DNA of 64,000 bases, taken from Lachnospiraceae bacterium. GTDB taxonomy: Bacteria; Bacillota; Clostridia; Lachnospirales; Lachnospiraceae. The notes below the pieces were generated by a model, which was not told the origin of the DNA, did no database searches, and saw only the letters and a list, made by a program, of their open reading frames with translations. Below, in pieces: positions 41,518 to 51,182 of the stretch. The stretch covers positions 1-64,000 of the forward strand of contig JAAVAE010000005.1 of the NCBI GenBank assembly GCA_014804245.1, given 5' to 3'. The position numbers and the translations under genes were made by a program. Numbering within the stretch: the stretch's first letter is position 1; the number at the start of each line of letters is the position of its first letter.

Positions 41518-42555
41518 ATGGAAACAACGGTTGGAGCAATTTTCGAGCAGGGGCAAAGAAGTATCAAAGTGCCGGTACCTGTTTATATAAGAGCAAGTGC
41601 ATCAGTGGCAGGAACCAAGGAAGGGGAAGGACCTTTTGGAGACTGTTTTGATGTGGTAGGAAAAGATGATAAGTTTGGTTGTGAGACATGGGAGGAGGCG
41701 GAAAGTACCTTGCAGAAGGAGGCGCTTACGCTTGCCATTGGAAAGTCCGGCCTCAAAAATGAGGAAATCAAATATCTGTTTGCTGGCGATCTTCTGGGAC
41801 AATCCATCGCCAGCAGTTTTGGGCTGGGGGCCTTTCAGATTCCGCTGATTGGAATGTATGGAGCCTGTTCCACCTGCGGACTTACAATGTCAATGGCAAC
41901 GGTAATGATTGCAGGAGGAATGGCGGAGCATGCGGCATGCGTCACATCCAGCCATTTTGCCAGCGCGGAGAAGGAATTCCGCTTCCCTTTAGGATATGGA
42001 AACCAAAGACCCCTTTCCGCTACTTGGACGGTTACGGGAAGCGGGGCGTTTATCTTAAGCAGTGTGAAGAGTGAGAAGGACAGGGCGATGATTTCCGGGC
42101 TGACCATAGGGAAAATCGTAGATTTTGGTTTGAAAGATTCCATGAACATGGGCGCCTGCATGGCGCCGGCTGCCTGTGATACCATTTATCATCATCTGAT
42201 GGATTTTGGAAGAACTCCTTCCGATTATGATAAGATCATCACGGGAGATTTGGGAAGTGTAGGACAGAAGGCGCTCTGGGATATGATGCGGGAAAAAGGG
42301 ATGGATATTTCCAAGGTGCATATGGACTGCGGCATGGAAATTTATGATCAAAGTCAGGATGCCCACGCGGGAGGCAGCGGATGCGGATGCAGCGCGGTCA
42401 CTTTGTCTGCTTTTATTTTAAAGCAGCTTGAGGAAGGAAAGTGGAAGAGGGTGCTGTTCGTTCCTACAGGGGCGCTGCTTTCCAAGACAAGCTTTAATGA
42501 GGGGCAGAGCATACCGGGGATTGCACATGGAGTAGAATTAGTAAGTTGTAGGTAA
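41518..42555 (+). CDS. spoVAD: Stage V sporulation protein AD
   Basis: Thiolase-like SpoVAD fold motifs GACSTCGLTMSMATVMIAGG, ITGDLGSVGQ, HAGGSGCGCSA. Confidence 0.95.
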   Translation: METTVGAIFEQGQRSIKVPVPVYIRASASVAGTKEGEGPFGDCFDVVGKDDKFGCETWEEAESTLQKEALTLAIGKSGLKNEEIKYLFAGDLLGQSIASSFGLGAFQIPLIGMYGACSTCGLTMSMATVMIAGGMAEHAACVTSSHFASAEKEFRFPLGYGNQRPLSATWTVTGSGAFILSSVKSEKDRAMISGLTIGKIVDFGLKDSMNMGACMAPAACDTIYHHLMDFGRTPSDYDKIITGDLGSVGQKALWDMMREKGMDISKVHMDCGMEIYDQSQDAHAGGSGCGCSAVTLSAFILKQLEEGKWKRVLFVPTGALLSKTSFNEGQSIPGIAHGVELVSCR

Positions 42556-42578
42556 TGTGTGGGGTATTGGCGAAGCGC

Positions 42579-42902
42579 GCCCTTGGAGATAGCGTGGTGC
42601 GGTGAGAAAGTGGTGGCCGGCTTCCCTGTGGGCTGGCACATTTTATGGTTTCAAGTCTCGTCTTCAAATCGGATTTCACTAGCAGAATGGGCGGAGGTAT
42701 TTCATGGCGGACGGGTCGGAGCCAGTCGGCATCCTGCCTCGAGGCTCCTAGCCCCGCCATCCGTGGCGGGGCTCCCCTGGTATTGAACCATTCTGCAAGT
42801 GAAATTGCCGATTTTCCGCCAGAGCCTTGAAACCATAAAATGTGCCATCCCACAGGGAAGCCGACCACCACTTTCTCACCGCACCCCGCTATCCCCAAGG
42901 GC
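42579..42902 (-). repeat. Family-2 palindromic element, copy 1
   Basis: Arms of ~120 bp (GCCCTTGGAGATAGCGTGGTGCGGTGAGAAAGTGGTGGCCGGC...GTTTCAAG versus its near-perfect reverse complement) around a core matching 52119-52406 in reverse complement. Confidence 0.9.
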
Positions 42903-43017
42903 TGGATTTTCGCTGCCGCAAAGATAATAATGCAACTGTCTAAAGTAACATTTTCTGTTTTCACCTTTACTTTTCGGTTGCTTGCCGGAACTTCTTTGAG
43001 TGTCTTCCGGGTTGGAA

Positions 43018-43340
43018 GGCACCGGCGGAGCAGATATTTCCCTGGGGCGGACAGGATAAAAGTCTATGCCGGGGCCTTATGGGAAGCGATTAGAATGACT
43101 TAACAGCCCTTTCATTTCCCAGCAATCGGCGGACAGTGATGTCATCAAACGCTGCCACGCTTCGCGAGCCAGCTTATTGTGCCGAAGGCGTAATTTGACC
43201 CATGGATGGGGCAATACGCCGTTTGCGTCCGATGCCAATATCTACATAAGGGCTGTTTAGTCATTCTTATCGCTGTACATAGGATCCGAAATAGACTTTT
43301 ATTCTGTCCGCCCCAGGGAAATATCTGCTCCGCCGGTGCC
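43018..43340 (-). repeat. Family-3 palindromic element, copy 1
   Basis: Arms GGCACCGGCGGAGCAGATATTTCCCTGGGGCGGACAG... / ...CTGTCCGCCCCAGGGAAATATCTGCTCCGCCGGTGCC; core matches 51549-52048 in reverse complement. Confidence 0.9.
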
Positions 43341-43475
43341 CCTCTCTCTTACCACAACCCCATCCCATAAGACAACCCAGAACGCTAATAATGATGGAAG
43401 TTGAGCTAGAACTGTGGTATATTGAAAGAGTAAAATTTTGGTTGAAGCTTTGAGAAAGGGAAGAGGAATATTGAA

Positions 43476-44555
43476 GTGAAGAAGATTGTGAAGAGAGTGC
43501 TCCTTGTCCTGCTTGCGGTAGTTGTTTTGTTTGGCGGTTATGCGGCTTATGTCTTTGGCACTTACTACCGGCTGCCGGACAAATTGACGATAGAGGTGAA
43601 GAGAAACGGTGAGAATTCTTATTTTGATGAGGATTTTGCTGTAGTGCCTGGGCGCGCTTATTTTATCATGACATATAATATTGGTTTCGGGGCGTACAGT
43701 AAGGATTACAGCTTTTTCATGGACGGCGGGAAGTCTTCCTGGGGAAAGGATCAGGAGAGCGTCATGGCAGGTGTTTGCGGAATGGGGGAAATCATCAATG
43801 ATGTGAATCCGGATTTTGTCCTTCTGCAGGAGGTAGATATCGATGGCACTCGTTCTTATCATGTGGATCAGTTGGAACTTATGAATCAGTTTATGAAGGG
43901 GTATTACTATGACTTTGCGCAGGATTATGACTCGCCCTTTTTGTTTTTTCCTCCGTGGGAACCTCATGGAGCCAACAAGAGCGGGCTGGTTACTTATTCC
44001 AGAGCGGAGATAACGGATACCATGCGCAGAAGTCTTCCGATTTCTGAATCTTTTAGTAAGCTTGTGGATTTGGACAGATGTTATTCTATTTCGCGTATTC
44101 CCACAGAAAATGGACGGTATCTGTGTATTTATAATGTACATACTTCTGCCTACGGGGGGAGTGATGAAATCAGGCAGGCGCAGCTGTCCATGCTGTATGA
44201 GGACATGGTGTCTGATTATCAAAAAGGAAATTATGTGATCTGCGGCGGCGATTTTAACCACAATTTAAGGAAGGAAGGAGCGGAAGATGCACCTGAGTGG
44301 GCGTATCTCTTTCCGAGGGAGGGACTTCCGGAAGGGTTTCACATGGGGATTGACAGTGCGAAGGATGAGGAGGATATTGCCCACAATACTTGCCGGAGCG
44401 CCGAGACTCCTTATGACGAACAGACGACTTATACTGTTACGTTGGATGGATTTATCGTTTCAAACAATGTAGACGTCAATTTTTATCATCATATGGACTG
44501 GGGATATGAGCTTTCAGACCACGACCCGGTTCTTATGCAGTTCATATTGGAGTAA
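43476..44555 (+). CDS. Endonuclease/exonuclease/phosphatase family protein, membrane-anchored
   Basis: IMTYNIGFGAY, NPDFVLLQEVDIDGTRS, YNVHTSAYGGSDEIRQ, CGGDFNHN, LSDHDPVLMQF. Confidence 0.88.
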   Translation: MKKIVKRVLLVLLAVVVLFGGYAAYVFGTYYRLPDKLTIEVKRNGENSYFDEDFAVVPGRAYFIMTYNIGFGAYSKDYSFFMDGGKSSWGKDQESVMAGVCGMGEIINDVNPDFVLLQEVDIDGTRSYHVDQLELMNQFMKGYYYDFAQDYDSPFLFFPPWEPHGANKSGLVTYSRAEITDTMRRSLPISESFSKLVDLDRCYSISRIPTENGRYLCIYNVHTSAYGGSDEIRQAQLSMLYEDMVSDYQKGNYVICGGDFNHNLRKEGAEDAPEWAYLFPREGLPEGFHMGIDSAKDEEDIAHNTCRSAETPYDEQTTYTVTLDGFIVSNNVDVNFYHHMDWGYELSDHDPVLMQFILE

Positions 44556-44558
44556 AGG

Positions 44559-44691
44559 GTAACTATTCAGTACAGGTCGAAGCATTTACTGCTGAGACCG
44601 TAAGAATTTGATTCAGACATGCAAAATCCCATTGCCGTAGGCAATTTAGGATGGATTTTGCATTGTAACTGTGAAGGTACTGAACAGTTAC
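44559..44691. repeat. Nested inverted-repeat element (~133 bp)
   Basis: Outer GTAACTATTCAGTAC / GTACTGAACAGTTAC (one mismatch); inner ATGCAAAATCC / GGATTTTGCAT with a nested ATTGCC/GGCAAT. Confidence 0.75.
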
Positions 44692-44763
44692 AATAAAGGA
44701 ATATAAATGAATGTAAAAGGTCATACTAGCCTGTAGGTAAGAAAGTGGACAGGGAGGCCTAGG

Positions 44764-45393
44764 ATGGCAAATACAGTGTTATATTTAAAAGCAGAACAAA
44801 ATGCGGAGGTAATGGAAGCACACGTATGTGTGAAGGACATTGCCTCCGTTTATTGTGCGGACAAAAATGTCTGTGCAAAAGCAAAATCCCTGAAAATTCA
44901 TCAATTTCATGAAAAAGAAAAGAAGCGTCAGGTTATAAGTGTACTGAAGGTAATTGAATTGATTGAGAGTGAGTGCCCCGGCGTATCGGTGGAAAATCTG
45001 GGAGAAAATGCAACGTTGATTGAACTTGTCGATGTAAACAGACATAAAGGACCGGTTCAGTGGCTGAAGCTTGTCTTTGTGGCTGTGATTAGTTTTTTCG
45101 GACCAGGATTTACTGTTATGGCATTTCACAATGATATCAGTATCAATAAAATATTTTCGAGGATTTATGAACTGGTTATGGGGTATCCTTCTGATGGCTA
45201 CAGTATTCTGGAGGTGTCCTACTCCATTGGTCTGGCAGTGGGTATCACCTTGTTTTTTAACCATATTGGCGGCAGAAGGATTACAAAGGATCCGACTCCT
45301 ATAGAGGTAGAGATGCGGGTTTATGAAACAGATGTAAATAAAGCGCTCATTGAAACGGCGGATAGGGAGGGAAAGACAATTGATGTTTCTTAA
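44764..45393 (+). CDS. spoVAA: Stage V sporulation protein AA
   Basis: VSVENLGENATLIELV, FFGPGFTVMAFHNDISINKIFSRIYELVMG; followed by spoVAB. Confidence 0.9.
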   Translation: MANTVLYLKAEQNAEVMEAHVCVKDIASVYCADKNVCAKAKSLKIHQFHEKEKKRQVISVLKVIELIESECPGVSVENLGENATLIELVDVNRHKGPVQWLKLVFVAVISFFGPGFTVMAFHNDISINKIFSRIYELVMGYPSDGYSILEVSYSIGLAVGITLFFNHIGGRRITKDPTPIEVEMRVYETDVNKALIETADREGKTIDVS

Positions 45394-45877
45394 ACAGCTT
45401 TTTATGGGAATCTGCGGGCTCAGCTTCGGACTGCTGGCTTCGGCAGGGGTGTTTACCGTATTTGTATCGGTAGGATTGATCCCCAGGTTTGCAGGAAAAA
45501 TGCATGTTGCAAAAAAGGTATTTGTTCTGGAAGAGGCGGTGGTGTTTGGAACAATCGTAGGAGGTTTTTTCAGCGTGTTTTCCGACTATGCGCAGATTGG
45601 CAGCTTTGTTCTGTCCAGGCAGGTCTTTGGGGCAGAAACGGTGCTGGTCTGGAAGTGGCTGGGCAATGCCTTTTTCATTATATGGGGGTTTTTTGCCGGC
45701 ATGTTCGTGGGATGTCTTGCCCTTGCCATTGCGGAGATGCTGAACTCCATTCCCATTTTTTCAAGAAGAATCGGATTTCGGCATGGACTTGGTGTGGCGA
45801 TTGCTGCTGCAGCACTTGGAAAAGTGGCGGGAAGCCTTATTTACTTTGCAGAGGGAATTTTTCTGTCGGGACGATAG
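45383..45877 (+). CDS. spoVAB: Stage V sporulation protein AB
   Basis: LSFGLLASAGVFTVFVSVGLIPRFAGK, GCLALAIAEMLNSIPIFSRR; ATG 45383 overlaps the spoVAA end. Confidence 0.9.
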   Translation: MFLKQLFMGICGLSFGLLASAGVFTVFVSVGLIPRFAGKMHVAKKVFVLEEAVVFGTIVGGFFSVFSDYAQIGSFVLSRQVFGAETVLVWKWLGNAFFIIWGFFAGMFVGCLALAIAEMLNSIPIFSRRIGFRHGLGVAIAAAALGKVAGSLIYFAEGIFLSGR

Positions 45878-45933
45878 AGGGATTGAAAAAATTACCAAAG
45901 ACTATTACAATAGATACGGATGGAGGAATGCAC

Positions 45934-46167
45934 ATGCGAAGGATGGAATTTAAGATGGAGCGTCCCGGTCTTTTGGAAGAAGGGCAGGAAATCACGGTAA
46001 CGGAAGGTGTGCTTCCCAGCAATTACTATTATACCATTGATCCCTCTCTTGCCATGTCAGGAAATTTTCCCTTCAGAGAGAGAATGCTTGCAAGAAAAGG
46101 AAGAGTGATAAGCATTATCGAAAATGAACGGGGATTCTATGTGACGGCGGAGTTTGAGGAAGATTAG
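45934..46167 (+). CDS. Hypothetical 77-aa protein
   Basis: MRRMEFKMERPGLLEEGQEITVTEG...; ggagg SD upstream; the longer ORF call from 45655 overlaps spoVAB and its N-terminus is probably artefactual. Confidence 0.6.
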   Translation: MRRMEFKMERPGLLEEGQEITVTEGVLPSNYYYTIDPSLAMSGNFPFRERMLARKGRVISIIENERGFYVTAEFEED

Positions 46168-46178
46168 AGGAGGAAGTT

Positions 46179-46556
46179 ATGTTAACTAAAGTATCAACAA
46201 CGAAAGCACCTGCAGCCATAGGTCCTTATTCACAAGGCATCATTGCCAACGGTTTTTTGTTTGCATCAGGGCAGATTCCCATCATACCTGAAACAGGGGA
46301 CATCGCTAAAGGAGATATTACCGTACAGGCAAAGCAGGTGATGGAAAATGTAGGAGAAATTTTGAAGGAAGCCGGCACAGATTTTGAGAGCGTGGTGAAG
46401 ACGACCTGTTTCCTTTCAGAAATGTCTGATTTTGTCGCATTCAACAGTGTTTATGAGCAATATTTCACAGGCAGACCGGCAAGAAGCTGCGTTGCGGTGA
46501 AGGAACTTCCAAAGAATGTGCTCTGTGAAGTAGAAGTGATTGCAGTAGTAAAGTAG
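46179..46556 (+). CDS. ridA: RidA family enamine/imine deaminase
   Basis: TKAPAAIGPYSQGIIANGFLFASGQIPI; GRPARSCVAVKELPKNVLCEVEVIAV. Confidence 0.95.
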   Translation: MLTKVSTTKAPAAIGPYSQGIIANGFLFASGQIPIIPETGDIAKGDITVQAKQVMENVGEILKEAGTDFESVVKTTCFLSEMSDFVAFNSVYEQYFTGRPARSCVAVKELPKNVLCEVEVIAVVK

Positions 46557-47060
46557 ATGAACGGGAAAATGAAAAACATCATATTGATAGGAATGCCCGG
46601 TTCGGGGAAGAGTACGGTAGGCGTAGTGCTTGCCAAAAAGCTGGGATATCAGTTTATCGACTCCGACCTGGTGATTCAGGAAAGATGCCGTAAACTGCTT
46701 CACCAACTGATTGATGAGAGAGGTGAAGCAGGTTTTGTCATGCTTGAAAATGAAGTAAATGCGTCTATTCTGGCAGATAGTGCTGTAATTGCAACAGGAG
46801 GAAGCGCCGTTTACGGAGAGGAGGCTATGGCTCATTTTCGGCAAATAGGAAAAATCGTGTATCTGGAGCTTGCTTTTGAGGAATTGGAAAAGCGGTTGGG
46901 AGATCTTCATGAGAGAGGAGTCGTCCTAAAGGAAGGGATGACTTTGAAGGAACTCTATGAAGAGAGAATACCTTTATACGAGAAATATGCGGATATCGTG
47001 GTTCCCTGTACGGGCAGAGATATCCGTGACGTAATGGAAGAAATTGTAAAAAGAATATAA
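46557..47060 (+). CDS. aroK: Shikimate kinase
   Basis: NIILIGMPGSGKSTVGVVLAKKLGYQFIDSDLVIQ; IATGGSAVY. Confidence 0.88.
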   Translation: MNGKMKNIILIGMPGSGKSTVGVVLAKKLGYQFIDSDLVIQERCRKLLHQLIDERGEAGFVMLENEVNASILADSAVIATGGSAVYGEEAMAHFRQIGKIVYLELAFEELEKRLGDLHERGVVLKEGMTLKELYEERIPLYEKYADIVVPCTGRDIRDVMEEIVKRI

Positions 47061-47113
47061 GGGACATTGAAGCAGTATCGCAGATAAAGCCTGCGATATG
47101 CAAGGGGAGATAA

Positions 47114-48022
47114 ATGAAAAAGAAATCTATAAGAAGCAGTCTTTTGTTGCTTTTAGCAGCCACCATCTGGGGGGTGGCTTTTGTGGCGCAAAGTGTGGGG
47201 ATGGATTATATGGGTCCCTTATCCTTTAACGGAGCAAGATTTTTGATGGGCGGTGTGGTGCTCCTGCCGCTGGTCATCGTCCGGAGGAAAAAGGATAAGG
47301 ACAGGCAGATTCCGAGGGCAGGGATGCGTGTTACCCTGACAGGAGGCATTTGTTGCGGACTGGTGCTTGGCATGGCATCTTTGTGTCAGCAGAACGGTAT
47401 CATGTATACAACGGTGGGAAAAGCAGGATTTATTACCACCCTTTACATCATTATAGTGCCTGTTATGGGGATTTTTCTAAGAAAAAAGGTATCTGGAAGA
47501 GTCTGGATCGGCGCAGCGCTTGCAGCGCTTGGGATGTATCTTTTGTGTATGAACGAGAGGCTGGCGCTTAGCAGGGGAGATGCCTATGTGTTTGTGTGTG
47601 CGATTCTTTTTGCTGTACATATCTTGGTAATTGACTATTTTTCGCCCAGAGCGGATGGAGTGGAACTTTCCTGTATTCAGTTTTTTACGGCAGGAATATT
47701 AAGCGGCGTGCTGGCGTTTATGCTTGAAAAGCCGGAAATCGGCAGCTTTATAAATGGAATCATCCCTCTTGCTTATGCAGGAATCATGTCCTGCGGTGTG
47801 GCATATACCTTACAGATCATCGGTCAGAAGGATTTGGATCCTACGGTGGCATCCCTTATTTTATCAATGGAATCGGTTGTCTCTATGTTAGCAGGATGGA
47901 TTATTTTAGGGCAGGCACTTAGCAGAAAAGAATTGCTGGGATGTGCGTTAGTATTTGGGGCGGTTATCTTGGTACAGCTGCCCGATAAAAAAAGAATGGA
48001 ACAGGGAGTACAGGCAGGGTAG
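47114..48022 (+). CDS. DMT superfamily (EamA) transporter
   Basis: LLLLAATIWGVAFVAQSVGMDYMGPLSFNGARF; ten hydrophobic segments. Confidence 0.9.
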   Translation: MKKKSIRSSLLLLLAATIWGVAFVAQSVGMDYMGPLSFNGARFLMGGVVLLPLVIVRRKKDKDRQIPRAGMRVTLTGGICCGLVLGMASLCQQNGIMYTTVGKAGFITTLYIIIVPVMGIFLRKKVSGRVWIGAALAALGMYLLCMNERLALSRGDAYVFVCAILFAVHILVIDYFSPRADGVELSCIQFFTAGILSGVLAFMLEKPEIGSFINGIIPLAYAGIMSCGVAYTLQIIGQKDLDPTVASLILSMESVVSMLAGWIILGQALSRKELLGCALVFGAVILVQLPDKKRMEQGVQAG

Positions 48023-48069
48023 ATTGCAGGATGGCAGTTTATGCAGCCCGTTTCGGAATGGAGGAGAAG

Positions 48070-50373
48070 ATGTATCAAAAATTAAAGGAGTATCGTGTAG
48101 AGGGACAGAGGGTTTATTTTCAATATGAAGGCAGCGCAGCGGGAAAGGAACCCTGCGTGGAGGTGATTTCAGATCATATTTTTAACGTGTTTATTGACTA
48201 TACCGGTATGGGACATCGTTCCAGAGCCATTGAAGGAGAATTAGAGAAGCAATTGAATCAGGGAGAAAGTCCGGAAAATGGAAAACTGGAAAGTGTGTCA
48301 TGGGAGGAATCTGGTGTCATTATCAGGACAAAGTATTTGACTGCAATAGTCGGTGATAATTTTGCGGTGGACTTCTATGATCGTGAGGGAACCCCTTTAA
48401 GCCTTTCCTATAGAGGCAGCAGGAAAAGGAGCGGCGCGCCCAGCCAGGCGGCACTGCAGCTTCTGGCAAAGGAAGGGCATGATGCATCGGGAAGGGCAGC
48501 TTACGACTACAATATACAGGAAGTCAGGAGTCTTGACGGAAAGGACTGCATTTACGGTCTGGGTGATAAAACGGGTGTCCTGAATAAAAGGCACTATGAA
48601 TACGAGATGTGGAATTCAGATATTCCGGATCCTCATGAGGATAATTTTAAGTCTTTGTATAAGAGCATTCCTTTTATGCTTGTATTAAAGGAAAAGGGCG
48701 CTTACGGAATCTTCTTTGACAATCATAATAAAACCTACTTCAATCTGGGAAAAGAATCTGATGCGTACTATGTGTTCGGCGCAGATGCTGGAAATCTGGA
48801 TTATTACTTTATCGGAGGAGAGGGGCTTAAGGAGGTAATATCCGGTTATACATGGCTGACCGGCAGAGCGCCCATACAGCAGCTCTGGACCTTAGGATTT
48901 CATCAATCCAGATGGGGATATGAATCAGAAGAGGAAATCCGCAGCATTGCAGAGGGCATGAAGAAGCATCAACTGCCCTGTGACTGTATTCATTTTGATA
49001 TTGATTATATGGATCATTACAAAGTGTTTACATGGAATCAGGAAACTTATGAAGACGGCGCGAAGGTGATTTCTGATTTTAAAGAGATGGGAATCAAAGC
49101 AGTGACCATTATTGACCCCGGCGTAAAGGTTGAGAAAGATTATTACGTCTATGAAGAGGGGGTTAAAAACGGATACTTTGCAAAGACACCGGAAGGGGAG
49201 ATTTACGTCAATGAAGTGTGGCCGGGAGACGCCGTATATCCTGATTTTGGTAATCCCAAAGTGCGCAGATGGTGGGGAGAGAAGCAAAAATTTCTGATTG
49301 ATATGGGTGTGTCAGGGGTATGGAATGATATGAACGAACCTGCAAGCTTTAGAGGACCGCTGCCGGATGATGTGGTGTTTACGGATGAGGATGTGCAGGC
49401 ACCCCATTCTCAAGTGCATAATATCTACGGTCAAAACATGGCAAAGGCAACCTACGAGGGCTGGAAGGAATTGACCGGTAAGCGTCCTTTCGTGATTACA
49501 AGGGCATGTTATAGCGGTTCTCAGAAATATACCACCGGATGGACCGGTGACAACCACAGCATCTGGTCCCACATCCGTATGGCAATTCCCCAGATGTGCA
49601 ATTTAGGTATGTCCGGCATGAATTTTATAGGGACAGATGTGGGCGGTTTCGGCAGCGATTGTACACCGGAGTTGTTTGCAAGATGGATTCAGCTGGGCTG
49701 TTTTTCACCGCTCTTTAGGGATCACTGCGCACAGGGATGCAGAATGCAGGAACCATGGCAGTTTGGTGAGGAAGTATTAGAGATTAGCAGAAAGTATCTG
49801 AACCTGCGTTATGAACTTTTACCTTATTTATATGATTTGATGCGTGAATGTGAACTTACGGGCATTCCGATGATGCGTCCGCTGGTTCTGGAATATGAAA
49901 GGGATGAAAATGTTAAAAATAGAAATGATGAGTTCATGCTGGGTGACCGGATGCTGATTGCCCCGGTGGTAGAGCAGGGCGCAAGGGAAAAAATGGTTTA
50001 TCTCCCGGAAGGCATCTGGTATGACTATTGGACAGGAGAAAAGAAAGAAGGGAAGTCCTTCTTTGTCAGGACGGCACCTCTTGACTTGTGCCCTATTTAT
50101 GTGAAGGCGGGAGCCGTCATCCCCAAATACCCGGTAAGAATGCATGTTGGAGAGGATAAGGATGAACTTTTGATCTTAGAGGCATATCCCGGAGAAGGAA
50201 GCTATCGGCATTATCAGGATAATGGAGAGGATTTCCAGTATCGCCAGGGGGCTTTCAACGAATATGAAATTAAAAATAGAAACGGACAGGTAGAAGTAGA
50301 AAAGCTGCATGAAGGATATCATGGGTATGGACGAATAGAAATAAGGACAGGGGAAATGATATGGTCAAGGTAA
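48070..50373 (+). CDS. GH31 family alpha-glucosidase
   Basis: CDCIHFDIDYMDHYKVFTWN, GVWNDMNEPASF catalytic motif, WTGDNHSIWSHIRM, GTDVGGFG. Confidence 0.94.
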   Translation: MYQKLKEYRVEGQRVYFQYEGSAAGKEPCVEVISDHIFNVFIDYTGMGHRSRAIEGELEKQLNQGESPENGKLESVSWEESGVIIRTKYLTAIVGDNFAVDFYDREGTPLSLSYRGSRKRSGAPSQAALQLLAKEGHDASGRAAYDYNIQEVRSLDGKDCIYGLGDKTGVLNKRHYEYEMWNSDIPDPHEDNFKSLYKSIPFMLVLKEKGAYGIFFDNHNKTYFNLGKESDAYYVFGADAGNLDYYFIGGEGLKEVISGYTWLTGRAPIQQLWTLGFHQSRWGYESEEEIRSIAEGMKKHQLPCDCIHFDIDYMDHYKVFTWNQETYEDGAKVISDFKEMGIKAVTIIDPGVKVEKDYYVYEEGVKNGYFAKTPEGEIYVNEVWPGDAVYPDFGNPKVRRWWGEKQKFLIDMGVSGVWNDMNEPASFRGPLPDDVVFTDEDVQAPHSQVHNIYGQNMAKATYEGWKELTGKRPFVITRACYSGSQKYTTGWTGDNHSIWSHIRMAIPQMCNLGMSGMNFIGTDVGGFGSDCTPELFARWIQLGCFSPLFRDHCAQGCRMQEPWQFGEEVLEISRKYLNLRYELLPYLYDLMRECELTGIPMMRPLVLEYERDENVKNRNDEFMLGDRMLIAPVVEQGAREKMVYLPEGIWYDYWTGEKKEGKSFFVRTAPLDLCPIYVKAGAVIPKYPVRMHVGEDKDELLILEAYPGEGSYRHYQDNGEDFQYRQGAFNEYEIKNRNGQVEVEKLHEGYHGYGRIEIRTGEMIWSR

Positions 50374-51101
50374 CTTATCTGTATCACAGCGGTTTCGCAG
50401 TGGAACTGGATGAATATGTGCTGATCTTTGATTACAGCACGCCAGAAGACATGATACCTTTTATCCCCAAGGAGAAACAACTGATTCTATTCTTCAGCCA
50501 TAAGCATCAAGACCATTTTCAGCTAAAAACCCTTGAGTGGGCGGAAAATATATCAAAGAACACTTGTTATTTTGCGGGAAATGATATTAAGTTAAATGAA
50601 AAATATCTGGAACGAAAAGGCATTGCACCTGATATTTTATCAAGGATGGTGCGGATGAAGGGCAGCGAGACTTACCAGAATGCCAAAAAAGATTTTAAGG
50701 TTGAAACACTCCGGTCCACAGATCAGGGAGTTGCCTTTCTGGTCAGAATCGGAGATATTTCCATCTACCATGCCGGAGATTTGAATCATTGGTATTGGGA
50801 AGAAGAACCTAAAAGCTGGAATGAGCAGATGAAGAAAGCATATCAAACAGAAATTGATAAAATTGCGGGAAGAGAATTTGATATTGCTTTTGTCGTGCTT
50901 GACCCAAGACTTGAGTCAGGTTATCGTTATGGGATGGACTACTTTTTACAAAAAGTACCAGCCAAAAACATATTCCCCATGCATATGTGGGAAGACTATG
51001 ATGTAATCAAAAGATACAAACAGACCGGAACCGGAAAGCGCTTCGCCGGACGAATCAGAGAAGTTTCGGAGAAAAAGCGTGAGTTTCTTATACAAGTGTG
51101 A
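50361..51101 (+). CDS. MBL fold metallo-hydrolase
   Basis: FFSHKHQDHFQ, IYHAGDLNHWYWEEEP, IFPMHMWEDY. Confidence 0.85.
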   Translation: MVKVTYLYHSGFAVELDEYVLIFDYSTPEDMIPFIPKEKQLILFFSHKHQDHFQLKTLEWAENISKNTCYFAGNDIKLNEKYLERKGIAPDILSRMVRMKGSETYQNAKKDFKVETLRSTDQGVAFLVRIGDISIYHAGDLNHWYWEEEPKSWNEQMKKAYQTEIDKIAGREFDIAFVVLDPRLESGYRYGMDYFLQKVPAKNIFPMHMWEDYDVIKRYKQTGTGKRFAGRIREVSEKKREFLIQV

Positions 51102-51182
51102 TGCGGTATAACTGATGGAAAAATGCGTATAATAATCCATGAAAACAATCCGGCAGAAGGAATGTTGTAAAAATGGAGGACG

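Noticed and set aside
42494-42964. ORF 42494..42964 (-) and overlapping ORFs 42354..42641, 42559..42786, 42645..42830, 42840..43103
   Set aside because: They lie inside the palindromic arms on both strands, read through the hairpin and overlap the spoVAD end; composition is dictated by the repeat, with no recognisable domain.
45655-46167. Full-length 170-aa ORF starting inside spoVAB
   Set aside because: N-terminal half is out-of-frame spoVAB; a good SD supports a start at 45934 instead.
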